DNA from: Colwellia sp. MB3u-41 | GTDB lineage: Bacteria > Pseudomonadota > Gammaproteobacteria > Enterobacterales > Alteromonadaceae | Assembly: GCF_014076845.1 (NCBI RefSeq) | Contig: NZ_JACGUT010000047.1 | Coordinates: forward strand, 62,001 to 126,000 | DNA: 64,000 nt | Direction of reading: 5' to 3' | Shown here: one piece after another, positions 8,380-18,342 of the stretch | Position numbering within the stretch: position 1 is the first letter of the stretch | Layout of the letters: each line of letters begins with the position of its first letter | The notes under the pieces: model-generated | Told to the model about the DNA's origin: nothing | The model's input: the letters and a program-made list of their open reading frames with translations, nothing else | Database searches by the model: none | Made by a program: the position numbers and the translations under genes

Positions 8380-10514
8380 TATTTATTAACTTTTTTACGG
8401 GTAATTAACCAACTGTTATGAATATGCTTATTGCGCTGAAAATCTTTATCACGCGTTAACTCAGAGATTGATTTAACCTCAAAGTTTAAAGCGGCTACTG
8501 CGTCGAAATCCATTTTAAAGTTTCGCTTATTATTGGTAAAAATCAGCTCACCATTTTCAGCAACACATTTCATCGCGTCAGTGATAAGTGAAACATGATC
8601 GCTTTGTACGTCGAAGCTGTCTTCCATACGTTTTGAATTTGAGAAAGTTGGCGGATCAACAAAAACAACATCGTAAGTGCTTCTGTGTTCTTTTAACCAC
8701 GTTAAACAATCTGCTTGAATAAATTGGTACTTATGACCAGACAATTTGTTTAGCGCAAAGTTTTCTTGTGCCCAATTCAAATAAGTATTCGACATATCAA
8801 CAGTTGTAACTGTTGCTGCACCATGAAGTGCTGCTTGTAAGGAAACAGAACCGGTATAGGCAAACAAATTGAGTAATGTTTTATTCTTTGATTTTTGAGC
8901 AACAATTTGTCTTGTTTTACGGTGATCTAAAAATAAGCCGGTATCGAGATAATCCCACAGGTTTATTTTTAATTTTGCGCCATGTTCAGTAATAATCATT
9001 GACTGCTTACTTTGATCAACACGCTGATATTGGTCGCTACCCTTTTGCTTAGCACGGGTTTTTAATATGACTTTATCGGTAGGTACGCCAAGTACCTTAG
9101 GTGCAAAATAAATAACTTCTTGCAAACGTTTAGCTACTTTACTTTCTTCAATAATCTTAGGTGCTGAATATTCTTGGATAACTAAGTAGTCACCGTAAAC
9201 ATCAACCGCAACATTATATTCTGGAATATCAGCGTCGTATAAGCGGTAACATTCAATATGCTCTTTTTTAAGCCAACCTTTTAAATTCTTTTTATTTTTC
9301 AATAAACGGTTGCCAAAATCTGAATCTTTATCTTCAAACTCGGTATCATTGCTTTGCCCTGAAGCTTGTTTTTCATCAACGTTATAAAGTGCTAACTGAC
9401 AATCTAAAGGACCATTTTTAAATTTATAGCGTTTATGACTGGCAAGTTTCATCATAGAAAGCAATTCAACATTCGCTGTTAAAATTGCAATACGCCAGTC
9501 AACAAACTGTGCTTTAAGTTTACGACCTAATAAAACAAAGTTTTCTACAAGCTCAGGTAATTCACCAATACGTTCGCCATAAGGAGGGTTAAGTAAAAAC
9601 GTTCCGTTGTGACCAAAACCATTATTAAGCGCATTAATATCTTTACATGAAAACTCAATAAATTTCTGTACACCAGCATTTCGCGCATTAACTTGTGCGG
9701 TATTTATCACTCGACTGTCAATATCTATACCAAAAACCTTCGTCTTTAATTGCTCAAGGCCTAAATGTGATTTTTGTTTAGCTTGTGTCAACTGTGCTTG
9801 CCACGGGTAAAGTTGATGACCTAACCAACAATCAAAGCCCCACTTTACTCTGTCGATACCTGGTGCATAGTCAGCTGCCATCATTATCGCTTCAATTAAA
9901 ATAGTTCCTGAGCCACACATTGGATCAACAAGCGGCTTAGATGTATCGTCTAACCAACCTGAACGGGTAATAATAGCAGCAGCTAAATGTTCTTTTAATG
10001 GTGCTGCACCAGAATGTTCACGATAACCTCGCTTAAATAAACTACGCCCTGAAAAATCGAGATAAATAACGACGTTATCTCTTAACAAACGTGCTTGGAA
10101 ACTAATATCCGGAGCGCTTTTATCAACAGAAGGTCTGTCCATGCCTTGATCACGAAAATGATCAACTAAAGCATCTTTTATAGTCAGTGCGCCAAATTGT
10201 GTATTTCTAATTTCATCACTTGAACCGACAAAATCAATAGCAAAGGTATGGTTACTCGAAAATTGCTCTGACCAATTAACGGTTGTTGCTGTTGCAAACA
10301 ACTGGTCTTTATTCATAGCATCGCCTTCGGCAAGCTTTAATAAAATTCGCGTTGATAAACGACAATAAAGGCAAATTTTGTACGCTTCTTCAATTGTCGC
10401 TGTAAAATATACGCCTTCAGGCTTTTGCACGACTTGTGATGCTTTTAAATCTTTTAGCTCTTGGGCTAATAAAATTTCTATACCAGGAGATGTTAATGCT
10501 AAAAATTGCTGCAT
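8379..10514 (-). CDS. rlmL: Bifunctional 23S rRNA methyltransferase RlmL (RlmKL)
   Basis: A 711-residue fusion of two SAM-dependent methyltransferases, the family norm. The N-terminal part carries a THUMP domain (about 45-155) and a guanine-N2 methyltransferase with DPMCGSGTILIEA and LLNPPYGERIGE (about residue 305) for m2G2445. The C-terminal part (about 520-711) has LLNLFAYTGSVS and the catalytic VDPPTFSNSKRM (about residue 618) for m7G2069. First gene of the rlmL-glutaredoxin-uup operon. Confidence 0.95.
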   Translation of the reverse strand: MQQFLALTSPGIEILLAQELKDLKASQVVQKPEGVYFTATIEEAYKICLYCRLSTRILLKLAEGDAMNKDQLFATATTVNWSEQFSSNHTFAIDFVGSSDEIRNTQFGALTIKDALVDHFRDQGMDRPSVDKSAPDISFQARLLRDNVVIYLDFSGRSLFKRGYREHSGAAPLKEHLAAAIITRSGWLDDTSKPLVDPMCGSGTILIEAIMMAADYAPGIDRVKWGFDCWLGHQLYPWQAQLTQAKQKSHLGLEQLKTKVFGIDIDSRVINTAQVNARNAGVQKFIEFSCKDINALNNGFGHNGTFLLNPPYGERIGELPELVENFVLLGRKLKAQFVDWRIAILTANVELLSMMKLASHKRYKFKNGPLDCQLALYNVDEKQASGQSNDTEFEDKDSDFGNRLLKNKKNLKGWLKKEHIECYRLYDADIPEYNVAVDVYGDYLVIQEYSAPKIIEESKVAKRLQEVIYFAPKVLGVPTDKVILKTRAKQKGSDQYQRVDQSKQSMIITEHGAKLKINLWDYLDTGLFLDHRKTRQIVAQKSKNKTLLNLFAYTGSVSLQAALHGAATVTTVDMSNTYLNWAQENFALNKLSGHKYQFIQADCLTWLKEHRSTYDVVFVDPPTFSNSKRMEDSFDVQSDHVSLITDAMKCVAENGELIFTNNKRNFKMDFDAVAALNFEVKSISELTRDKDFQRNKHIHNSWLITRKKVNK

Positions 10515-10735
10515 GAGTGTTTTCCAGACCGATTTATGACCGCGATTATAAACAAAGACGTTAACTACTTATATAGAGACATGTATAAAACACTCATATT
10601 CTCCGATATATATTTTAAAATATTTTCAATAACGGTGTTGACCTGTAATAAAAGGTCATTAAAGCAGCTTTTAGTCTACAATTAGGGCAATTTAAAGGCG
10701 TTTTTTGATAGATGTAAAAATGTTAAAGAAACGCC
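10515..10735. other. Intergenic region between rlmL and the tRNA promoter
   Basis: The 360-bp gap between rlmL and the first tRNA contains the tRNA promoter (10736-10770) in its second half. No open reading frame or repeat is evident in the remaining AT-rich part, which must also hold the rlmL promoter on the minus strand. Confidence 0.5.
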
Positions 10736-10773
10736 TTGCAATATGATGTAACTATCCTTAAGATACGCCTCGC
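10736..10773 (+). promoter_or_regulatory. Stable-RNA-type sigma-70 promoter for the tRNA-fMet genes
   Basis: TTGCAA (10736-10741) and TAAGAT (10759-10764) are separated by exactly 17 bp, followed by a GC-rich discriminator ACGCCTCGC. Such discriminators are typical of promoters under stringent (ppGpp) control. The upstream 25 bases are A/T-rich (possible UP element). The first tRNA begins about 108 bp downstream. Confidence 0.7.
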
Positions 10774-10878
10774 TTTCAAGGGCAGATGTTTTTGAAATGC
10801 ATTCGTTAATAACACGAATTAAAACAGTTATGGCTTGTTTAAGTAAATCCTTTATCGGAAGTATTTAAACCATTCGGA

Positions 10879-10955
<77 letters not shown>

Positions 10956-10960
10956 ACTTA

Positions 10961-11030
10961 AGATATAAGTATAAAATCAGGTCGTCAGTTCACTCTTCAA
11001 AGATATGGGCTGCCACAACCAATTCTTCTA
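10961..11030 (+). pseudogene. Decayed tRNA-fMet 3'-end copy
   Basis: The spacer contains GGTCGTCAGTTCA followed, after diverged bases, by a GGGCTGCCACAACCA-like end. This mirrors the T-arm and 3' end of the neighbouring tRNA (GGTCGTCAGTTCA ... GGCTCCCGCAACCA). It lacks the 5' half and cannot fold as a tRNA, so it reads as a remnant of unequal crossing-over in a tandem tRNA array. Confidence 0.55.
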
Positions 11031-11079
11031 AAGAGAATTAAAACCTTTAGGGCTTCCTACTTATTGTAGGTCATTCGGA

Positions 11080-11156
<77 letters not shown>

Positions 11157-11436
11157 ATTTAAGATATAAGTATAATATCAGTTCGTCAGTTCCCTCTTAA
11201 AGATATGGGCTCCAACAACCAACTACGTTTAAGTATAAAAACATTTTACCGAAGTTCGTAATTTCCCTCTTAAAAAATCACATGTTAAATATCAATAATT
11301 CTATTCCAAGTAAATATTCATTTTATTAATAAATATATGTTTAAAATCATAATTATATGATGGTAATGACTTTATAAAGTATGGAACGGGTATATAGATA
11401 ATTAAACATTCCCGTATTATAAACTTCCTTATAAAA
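11157..11436 (+). pseudogene. Second and third decayed tRNA-fMet tails, then featureless AT-rich spacer
   Basis: After copy 2 the same spacer sequence recurs: an AAGATATAAGTATAA block, then TTCGTCAGTTCCCTCTT and GGGCTCCAACAACCA (to about 11222). A third, weaker pass (AAGTTCGTAATTTCCCTCTT) lies at about 11252-11275. These look like successive degenerate repeats of the tRNA 3' region. From about 11280 to 11436 nothing is recognised. Confidence 0.45.
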
Positions 11437-12483
11437 TTAACTTTCCCTATTGGCACACACACCGTTTTTCTTTACGGGAGCCAATGATACTGAAGGATCC
11501 AAAATTCTATCCCAAACACGGCCAAGCATACTTAAATCAGGTCTATCACTTACTTTTTCAATATCACTCTTAACAATTCCAGTACTTGTTTGTGCGCCGA
11601 CAATAAAATTGAATACATAGCTACACTCTGCCCCCATACGTAAATCAGATAAAACAATATTGTGATCTTCTTCTTTCACAGAATAGAAGCCTTTAGTGAA
11701 CCATTGAAGCCTCTGTACATTCCAGTCGTCTTGAAGATTTATAAGCAAAAGATCTGAAGAATTATAGGCCACTAAACTCACATCCGATGCCGAGTCAAAC
11801 ACCGAGACATAACCCTCGTAATATTGACCATCCGACATCACCAATATTCGCCAAAGTAAGGTGGAAAAAGGTGCTGGTGTACTCAAATAATGATCTGCTT
11901 TTATTTGCTTATCGTTTAGGGCTACTGCTACTTTCTCGTCTATATAAAATTTTGCCATCAAAGACCAACAAATATAAAGGCTGCTTATGACTAGTGCACA
12001 ATGATTAATTTTTGAGGCACTTGTAGGCTTAACACTAGGCAGAAAAATAACAATAAACGACAACAATAGTGGCAAGGTATACATGGGGTCAATAATAAAC
12101 AAATTAGAAACCGCAAAGGGATACTCAGTAATTGGCCACAACAATTGTGTACCATAAACGGTAAAGCTATCTAAAATCCCATGGGTAGATAAACAAAGGA
12201 AAACCAAGCAGAACCATTTATTTTTGTAAATGGCAGTAGTTTGATGATATTTAATGAGTAACCAGGCAATAAAAGGGCTGATTAGCAAATGTACTAATAG
12301 CGAATGGCTAAACCCTCGATGGTAGGTAAAGGCTTCTACTTCACCACTGTATGGGAGAAACACGTCTAAGTCAGGTAAAGTCCCTAAAATAGCGCCATAA
12401 ATAGCAGCTTTATGGCCAACTTTGTTGCCTAATACCGCATAACCGACCGCGCCACCCAAGACAACTTGTGTTAATGAATCCAT
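11437..12483 (-). CDS. YdjM/DUF457-like membrane-bound metal-dependent hydrolase
   Basis: A 348-residue protein beginning MDSLTQVVLGGAVGYAVLG, with putative metal-binding motifs LPDLDVFLP, HRGFSHSLLVH and HGILDSFTVYGTQLLWP, the pattern of this membrane hydrolase family. Several hydrophobic segments lie in the first 190 residues; the C-terminal 150 residues are a soluble, beta-rich extension not seen in the short family members. AAGG six bases before the ATG supports the start. Substrate unknown. The gene stands alone between the tRNA region and the SPFH gene. Confidence 0.78.
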   Translation of the reverse strand: MDSLTQVVLGGAVGYAVLGNKVGHKAAIYGAILGTLPDLDVFLPYSGEVEAFTYHRGFSHSLLVHLLISPFIAWLLIKYHQTTAIYKNKWFCLVFLCLSTHGILDSFTVYGTQLLWPITEYPFAVSNLFIIDPMYTLPLLLSFIVIFLPSVKPTSASKINHCALVISSLYICWSLMAKFYIDEKVAVALNDKQIKADHYLSTPAPFSTLLWRILVMSDGQYYEGYVSVFDSASDVSLVAYNSSDLLLINLQDDWNVQRLQWFTKGFYSVKEEDHNIVLSDLRMGAECSYVFNFIVGAQTSTGIVKSDIEKVSDRPDLSMLGRVWDRILDPSVSLAPVKKNGVCANRES

Positions 12484-12771
12484 AATAACCTTGTTAATTT
12501 AATAATTATTTACGTTCTATACGCCTCAACCATCAATCCTAGATCAGTAAAGGCATCCAATTTATGTGTTATTAGCCATCAGCGTCTTCAAGGACTGATA
12601 AGCGATTTTTGCAGGGCTCACTCAAAACTCGAAATTGTCTCATTTTTTACAAAACATCAATACAAAGTAGCGATTTCATTTTTGAAGTAACATAATTTTA
12701 TCCTTCGTTAGGTGGTAAACTGAGGCCATTATTTACCTGTTCACTAACCTTTGAAAAGTAACTCTGACAGG
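12484..12771. other. Intergenic region, no gene seen
   Basis: Upstream of the YdjM-like gene. It must hold that gene's minus-strand promoter; no ORF, repeat or RNA is recognised before the terminator at 12774-12798. Confidence 0.4.
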
Positions 12772-12773
12772 AT

Positions 12774-12798
12774 AAAAAAAGCCGCAATTAAGCGGCTT
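12774..12798 (-). terminator. Rho-independent terminator of the SPFH gene
   Basis: Stem AAGCCGC (12779-12785) with GCGGCTT (12792-12798), 6-base loop. The A-run at 12774-12780 becomes a T7 tail on the minus strand, 20 bp past the stop of the SPFH gene. Confidence 0.88.
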
Positions 12799-12818
12799 AT
12801 ATTATACTGACATCACCT

Positions 12819-13682
12819 TTATTTTGCTCTCATGTCCAATATTGGCATATTACTGCTGCCTAGAATTGTCGCTGGAAGCTTTCCATCCCAGTTTTGCGCT
12901 TCGGTGAGTTTAACAATTAAAGGATTATTACCCAACGCTTTAGCTTTAGCGGTAATCGCTTCTGCCTCAGCTAAACCTTTAATTCGAATTGATTCAGCCT
13001 CTGCTATAGCAACTAATTTGATACCATCAGCTTTAGCTTTAGCCGTGTTTACATCACGTTGCGCTTCTAAGTTTTGACGAGCTAGTTTATGTTTTTCCGC
13101 ATCAGCTAGATTTTTTTCTGTTTGCTTAGTTTCAATAGAGGTTAAGTACTTAGTCGGTAATTGAATATTTTCAATTTGAATGTTATCAACAGTAACGGGG
13201 AAATCTTTCATTTCTTCGATAAAACTCGCTTCAATTGCCTGTATTGCACTCGCTCTATCTTGTATTAATTTTTCTGCATCATACTGAGGGATAACGTCTT
13301 TGGTAGCGGATCTAAAGCGCGGATCAAGAATTCTATTCTCAAATTGCTTTAAACCACCATATTGACGAAAAAGCTCAAGAGCAGCTGTTTTATCTACCGT
13401 CCAGTTAACAGAAACAATAACTGTTACCGGCATTTGCTCTTTGGTGCTTGATGCCATTTTTTCTTCGTTTTTACGTGTTCTGACTTCTATTTCTTCAACA
13501 CTATCAATAAAAGGAACTTTGAAATGCAGACCCGGGTTAACTTGCTCTTTGGCTTCACTAAATCGTTTAACAATACCGATGTGACCTTCATTTACTGTAT
13601 ATACAGAACTAAAAAATAGGCTTGCTGCAATCGCTACCGTTATGAGTGTTTTCGTTGGGATATTAAATTTATCTATATTCAC
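12819..13682 (-). CDS. SPFH/prohibitin-like membrane protein (HflC-type)
   Basis: A 287-residue protein starting at GTG, supported by GAGG seven bases upstream. An N-terminal transmembrane anchor (about 13-30) precedes the SPFH/Band 7 domain (YTVNEGHIGIVKRFSEAKEQVNPGLHFKVPFIDS...), then a long alanine/glutamate-rich helix (about 185-250, KLARQNLEAQRDVNTAKAKADG) expected to form a coiled coil in oligomeric rings. Family members scaffold membrane microdomains or modulate the FtsH protease. It is single rather than in a HflK-HflC pair, so an exact role is not assigned. Confidence 0.85.
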   Translation of the reverse strand: MNIDKFNIPTKTLITVAIAASLFFSSVYTVNEGHIGIVKRFSEAKEQVNPGLHFKVPFIDSVEEIEVRTRKNEEKMASSTKEQMPVTVIVSVNWTVDKTAALELFRQYGGLKQFENRILDPRFRSATKDVIPQYDAEKLIQDRASAIQAIEASFIEEMKDFPVTVDNIQIENIQLPTKYLTSIETKQTEKNLADAEKHKLARQNLEAQRDVNTAKAKADGIKLVAIAEAESIRIKGLAEAEAITAKAKALGNNPLIVKLTEAQNWDGKLPATILGSSNMPILDMRAK

Positions 13683-13977
13683 TTTTTTACCTCAGGGTCT
13701 TCTTTATTAGGTGTCGCTATTAATAAACACATTTTTAAATATTACAGCACGTTATTCGCTATAGACAGACCATAACCTTTTAGGTTGCTTGAGGTCAAAC
13801 ATCTGCTAATAGCAGACTTCAATCAATATATAAGTACAATTTAAATACATCTGTGCTTTATTACCTGCAAGATAATAAGCAATGACTAAAAGTAATAGTA
13901 ATGAAGTGAACAAGCTAAACACAGGAAATTTATTGTCATAAAAAGCAGGAGACATATACTGGTGGGTTATAATTATT

Positions 13978-16470
13978 TTATTTTGTATTGCTGATCATTT
14001 TGATGGCGATGTCAGTTAAATCAGTTACTTCTCCTATACCAATAGTACTTTCTAACTGAATTTCAAGGTCATGAGCCAAATCTTTATCTAAACTTTTTAG
14101 GTAACTTATTTCGTCACGATAATACATATTTTGTACTTTATCACTTTTTTTCAGTTCTACTTTTAAAATTGCAGGTTTACCATGACTAGAAACTTTATTG
14201 GTATATTCTTTTAGTTGATTAGACTTCTTTAATACAGATAAATCACGATACCAGAATGAGTACTCTTCATTTTCATTTTTATCTTTAGGCAACACAAGGA
14301 TATAAAAAGCGCGAGCTGATAAATTTTTATAAGCAAGTACCGCAATAATCGATAAACAAGACTCTCTAAATTTTTGATTACTTAACAAGTTAAGGATAAT
14401 CTCCTCACTATTTTCGTTTTTATAAATAAGATGTTTGAGTGCTGAGTTACCACTAAAGCTCGCCGCATTGATATATTGTTGGTGCTTCGTCGCTTTTAAG
14501 TAAAAGGGAATAGAGAAGTGATTATGTGCATATATGTTTCTCATCGCTTTTTGCAAGCCATAAATACGACTACCACGCTTTCCGCAGGCTTCAAGGGTAT
14601 CAACATGCTGATAAATATACTTTCTTATTGCTCTACAGGCTAAATGCTTACTCTCTATAGTGTTCATTAATAACCTGACTGCGCCATGACTGTCATAACC
14701 TAGGACAACATACTTTTGTTTTTTAAATGAACGTTCTTGTTCGTTAAAAGGTACGATTAATTCAATTTCAATTTCTTCACCTGCTTTAAATTTAGTTTTT
14801 TTTACCAAGTTAACTAATAGCCCTTGTACAGAAATATTTTTAGTTATGCCCGGAATATTTGTAACGACATTATTACTACGTGTAATTGCCATTTTAAAAG
14901 CTAAGACGAAGCGATCCTCACTTCTTAAGTCATCATTTTCAGCCGTTACTATTTCAGTGTCATCAAGTGAGTCAATCGCGCTGAGTTGATAACGCAGGGG
15001 TAATAAATCCTCTAATTCAGTAATATTGCCATTCACTGGTTGATATATCGTTTCATAAAGGCTGGTAATATCTGAAATTGTGATCATATGATCACAATCA
15101 CTGATCATATCTAAAGCTGCTCTAGGGATCGCCCTATTTAATACCGCCATTTTAGGATGAACATGACAGGGTAACGCAGAGGGTACATAAGCATCTTCTT
15201 CGGAATTAATAAACGACGACGATATTTTGACTACCCTAAAAAGACCGTTTTTGAAAAAATTATTAAAAACAGACTTAGCACTTCTATTATTCACAAAGTC
15301 GTCGTACCAAATAAGTGAATACGTAAAACTACCTTTATGACTAGATTTTAATAATAAAGCATACTTATCAACGGTATTTCTTTCGTTTAACGCCTGCTGA
15401 ATATCTTGATTTCCAAGCAGCACAGGTAAATGAAAGTTTTGCTTTATATCACTAAAAAAATTCCATAATTCGTCATTACCTGAGGTTTTCATTGCTACTT
15501 TAGCATGCCATATCTTATCTTTTTTATAGCAAAGTAACGGAATATCATGAGTTTTATTTAAGTAAAGTTGCTCGTAACCTTTAGACGTTACCGAATCAAA
15601 TAATGGGGTGATAAAGCGCTCTGTCGGCCCTACGATGGCAAGTTTTTTTTGTCGTAAATAATGAGCGAATAAAACACGCATTTGTTGATCAGTTAGTGGG
15701 CTTGAAAATTTTAACAAATATTCAAAGCTATTATTCACTTTAGATTTTTGACTATCAATAATTAAAAAACCAAGCTCAAGTTCTTCCGTAAAATCGATTT
15801 CTTTATGATGGTCAAATAGCCATAAATAGACTTTATTAACATCTACATTTTTTAATTCATGTGACGTTTGAATAATAACCTTTTGGTTATTCATCTTTTC
15901 AATAATAGCGGTAATACCAACTTCTTTTTTTCCTTGCGTTGTCATCCCCATAATTGGATTGATAAAGACTTTACAAGAAGAGTTAAGCTTCTTTAACTCG
16001 TTAATTATTCTATTTTTATTAACTAAGGGTTTAGGTTCAGTTTTATCTATTCTAAACTCTGAAAATTTACTTTCATTTTCACTCTCTCCTCCGCTGACAC
16101 TTTTATCTTTATTCGACGCCCTAAGTTGTGCATCTTCATAAACTTCATAGTACATCGCTGTCGTATAAAGATTTTGGTATTCAACAAGTTTTTGGTTGAA
16201 TAACTCCCAGCCTGCACAGTCAAGATAGTGTTTGACTTTATTATGTTCAAACATTTCGCAATCAGAAAAAATCAACCGTAAATCAATAGATTTAGTTGCT
16301 TGTTTGGCAAGCTTTTTGATTTCATCTTTAACAGCGAGGTGTCGACTAGCATCTTCTTCAGGTAGGAGTTTTTTAACAAGATACTCTAATCTGTCGTTGC
16401 TGGCATAAGGAACTAAGCTTAATATTTGCTTTTCAAATCTTTTTAAGTGAGGACTTATGACACTGCTCAT
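13978..16470 (-). CDS. Large PilZ-domain (c-di-GMP-binding) protein
   Basis: An 830-residue protein whose only recognisable domain is PilZ at about 510-610. It carries both parts of the c-di-GMP site: RSEDR (R-x3-R, about residue 515) and NISVQG (N-x-S-x2-G, about residue 543). The long N-terminal half (about 1-500) and C-terminal 200 residues are mixed alpha/beta with no signal peptide or clear membrane segment, so the protein looks cytosolic. Probably a c-di-GMP effector; its output is unknown. It is transcribed alone. Confidence 0.78.
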   Translation of the reverse strand: MSSVISPHLKRFEKQILSLVPYASNDRLEYLVKKLLPEEDASRHLAVKDEIKKLAKQATKSIDLRLIFSDCEMFEHNKVKHYLDCAGWELFNQKLVEYQNLYTTAMYYEVYEDAQLRASNKDKSVSGGESENESKFSEFRIDKTEPKPLVNKNRIINELKKLNSSCKVFINPIMGMTTQGKKEVGITAIIEKMNNQKVIIQTSHELKNVDVNKVYLWLFDHHKEIDFTEELELGFLIIDSQKSKVNNSFEYLLKFSSPLTDQQMRVLFAHYLRQKKLAIVGPTERFITPLFDSVTSKGYEQLYLNKTHDIPLLCYKKDKIWHAKVAMKTSGNDELWNFFSDIKQNFHLPVLLGNQDIQQALNERNTVDKYALLLKSSHKGSFTYSLIWYDDFVNNRSAKSVFNNFFKNGLFRVVKISSSFINSEEDAYVPSALPCHVHPKMAVLNRAIPRAALDMISDCDHMITISDITSLYETIYQPVNGNITELEDLLPLRYQLSAIDSLDDTEIVTAENDDLRSEDRFVLAFKMAITRSNNVVTNIPGITKNISVQGLLVNLVKKTKFKAGEEIEIELIVPFNEQERSFKKQKYVVLGYDSHGAVRLLMNTIESKHLACRAIRKYIYQHVDTLEACGKRGSRIYGLQKAMRNIYAHNHFSIPFYLKATKHQQYINAASFSGNSALKHLIYKNENSEEIILNLLSNQKFRESCLSIIAVLAYKNLSARAFYILVLPKDKNENEEYSFWYRDLSVLKKSNQLKEYTNKVSSHGKPAILKVELKKSDKVQNMYYRDEISYLKSLDKDLAHDLEIQLESTIGIGEVTDLTDIAIKMISNTK

Positions 16471-16947
16471 TAATCGTTGTACCTCATATTTTTAACAGAA
16501 TTACATTAGAAGGGATCCAATCAATAACTCGTTAATGTTACTCATTAATGTTACTCGTTAAATCTTAGTGCATATTATCGAATAAAGGCTAAATAAATGT
16601 ACCCATAACGAATAATAGATCTATCAAGTATATATATATTGGTTCCACTGTCACGATACTTTAATGCTTTTTAAGTATCTGTTTAAATAAAACAGAATGT
16701 TTTTTAGCCTAAAAAAGGAGGGTTTTATCAATAAATGAATACTTACACCGCCAATAACAAAGTAAAAAGCGTAAGTATCTCTTTTAAAAATTAAAAGCTT
16801 AAATCATTAACCTCAATAGTTTGCTTTATTTTATGATGAGGAATCGGGTTAATGAGTATAAATTAGTTTATCAAAAAGCATTTAATGAATACTAGTCGTT
16901 GATCAGCCAAAAAGTAACATCAATGACGAGAAACGAGACGCCTTTAT
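16471..16947. other. Intergenic region with a 13-bp tandem repeat
   Basis: A 477-bp gap upstream of the PilZ gene. It contains GTTAATGTTACTC (16531-16543) repeated directly as ATTAATGTTACTC (16544-16556) and a third partial GTTAA (16557-). No ORF or RNA is seen; the repeat lies 60-90 bp before the PilZ start and could be a regulator site. Confidence 0.5.
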
Positions 16948-17421
16948 TTACAAATCGGTTGTTCTAATCAAAAAATAGGAAGGCCAGATCTCTCGAACCT
17001 CACTTTCCCAATGAGGGTCAACGTTGCCATTAGGTGATTGTAAAAACCAATATCTCGCCCATTTATGAACAACCTTACCTGATTTACTTAATTTTAATGG
17101 CGAAAATCGGCGCTGATAAAACCTACCTTCATACTCAACAACCGCGTTATTTTTAGCTCTTTTATATAAGCCCTCTAATACTGCACTGATTAGCTCTACC
17201 GATGATAATGCCAATATGCCTTGTTCTTTTAAGCAAGCGAGTATCGCTGCTTTTTTTATACTTTCCTGCATATAATCATCAATGTAGGGTGTATAAACCA
17301 TGCCCGTCAAACCATAAATAGAGACTCTTTCTCTATCAGCTAAAGCTTTTAAAGGTATAATTGACTGATTAATATCATGTAATTCGCTGATAATATGCAA
17401 CTTGGGGATCACTTTAGACAA
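16948..17421 (-). CDS. Hypothetical protein
   Basis: A 157-residue protein I do not recognise. The start is TTG, with GAGAG eight bases upstream; the nearest ATG is out of frame. The C-terminal half is rich in aromatic and basic residues (GRFYQRRFSPLKLSKSGK, HKWARYWFLQSP, REIWPSYF). There is no signal peptide or membrane segment. It follows the interrupted 2OG-Fe(II) oxygenase gene by 35 bp and may once have been co-transcribed with it. Confidence 0.6.
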   Translation of the reverse strand: MSKVIPKLHIISELHDINQSIIPLKALADRERVSIYGLTGMVYTPYIDDYMQESIKKAAILACLKEQGILALSSVELISAVLEGLYKRAKNNAVVEYEGRFYQRRFSPLKLSKSGKVVHKWARYWFLQSPNGNVDPHWESEVREIWPSYFLIRTTDL

Positions 17422-17456
17422 TAGCTACGCTCTCATGAATTTTCATTAGTTTCTCA

Positions 17457-18080
17457 TTAGCTTGGTGGATCAATATTATTGGCAATGCTGTTATTTAAAC
17501 GAAACCAGCCCGCTATAGAGTATCTGTCTCGCTTTATGGGTAATACTTCATGTGAAAACTCTTCACTTAAAAATATCACTATTGTGCCAAAGCTTGGTAT
17601 TACCTTTATTTCACTATTATCAACAACGGCAAAAATGCGAGACTTTTTATCATAAATAACTAACTCGCCACCATCATCTGCAGACGACTGTTGATGGAGA
17701 TATACCACTACTGATAACACACGATTACCTTCACCTTTTAAGGCGTCTTTGTGCCGCTTATAAAAATCACCTTTGGCATAATGAGCAAAATGACTTTCAA
17801 AAGAAAATAAACCGAGAAATAAACGCCTATTCAAATAAGCCTGTAGTGATTCTGTACAGTTTATCCAAGCACAACTTGCTAGATTGTTATGAGTTATCCA
17901 GCTAATTTCGTCTGTTCGAATAAAGTCATTAATCATATGACCTTTAGCTCAACCTATACCCGCACGTTTAAATTTACCCGTGGGAAGTTCGATAATATGC
18001 TGTAGTAACAAGCATGTTAAATCTTTGGGCAAAGCATAAGGGCGAATACTGTATCCCTTTTCAACGATGTCATCGGATAT
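17457..18080 (-). pseudogene. 2OG-Fe(II) oxygenase (prolyl 4-hydroxylase-like), interrupted by an in-frame stop
   Basis: The ORF from ATG 17936 (159 residues) carries the catalytic core: HFAHYAKGDFYKRHKD (His/Asp iron ligands), DDGGELVIY, and the distal SHEVLP plus RYSIAGWFR (His ligand and 2-oxoglutarate Arg). The same frame continues upstream for 48 codons with family-like sequence (EKGYSIRPYALPKDL, ELPTGKFKRAGIG) but is broken by TGA at 17949-17951, where homologues usually have an Arg-rich DE.. segment; no good start precedes it before the TGA at 18081. A truncated protein may still be made from 17936, since AAAGG sits just upstream. Confidence 0.7.
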
Positions 18081-18342
18081 TCATTCAAACAGTGATATGT
18101 TACCGCCAGAATAAGTGGTATGTGCTAGGTTAAACTACATCCTGTCTTAGGAAGTAAAACTAACATTTTATTGATAATCTAATAAAGTTGAATGTAAACC
18201 ATAATAGCACTTTGACTATATATTAGCGTAAGCTTTCTTAGTAATAAATGGTTTAATAACTTGCTTTGCAAAAAAGCACATTCATTCCTACAGTTAACTA
18301 TATAAAATTTTCAGTAGACAATAATAAATTCAAGGATCGAAT

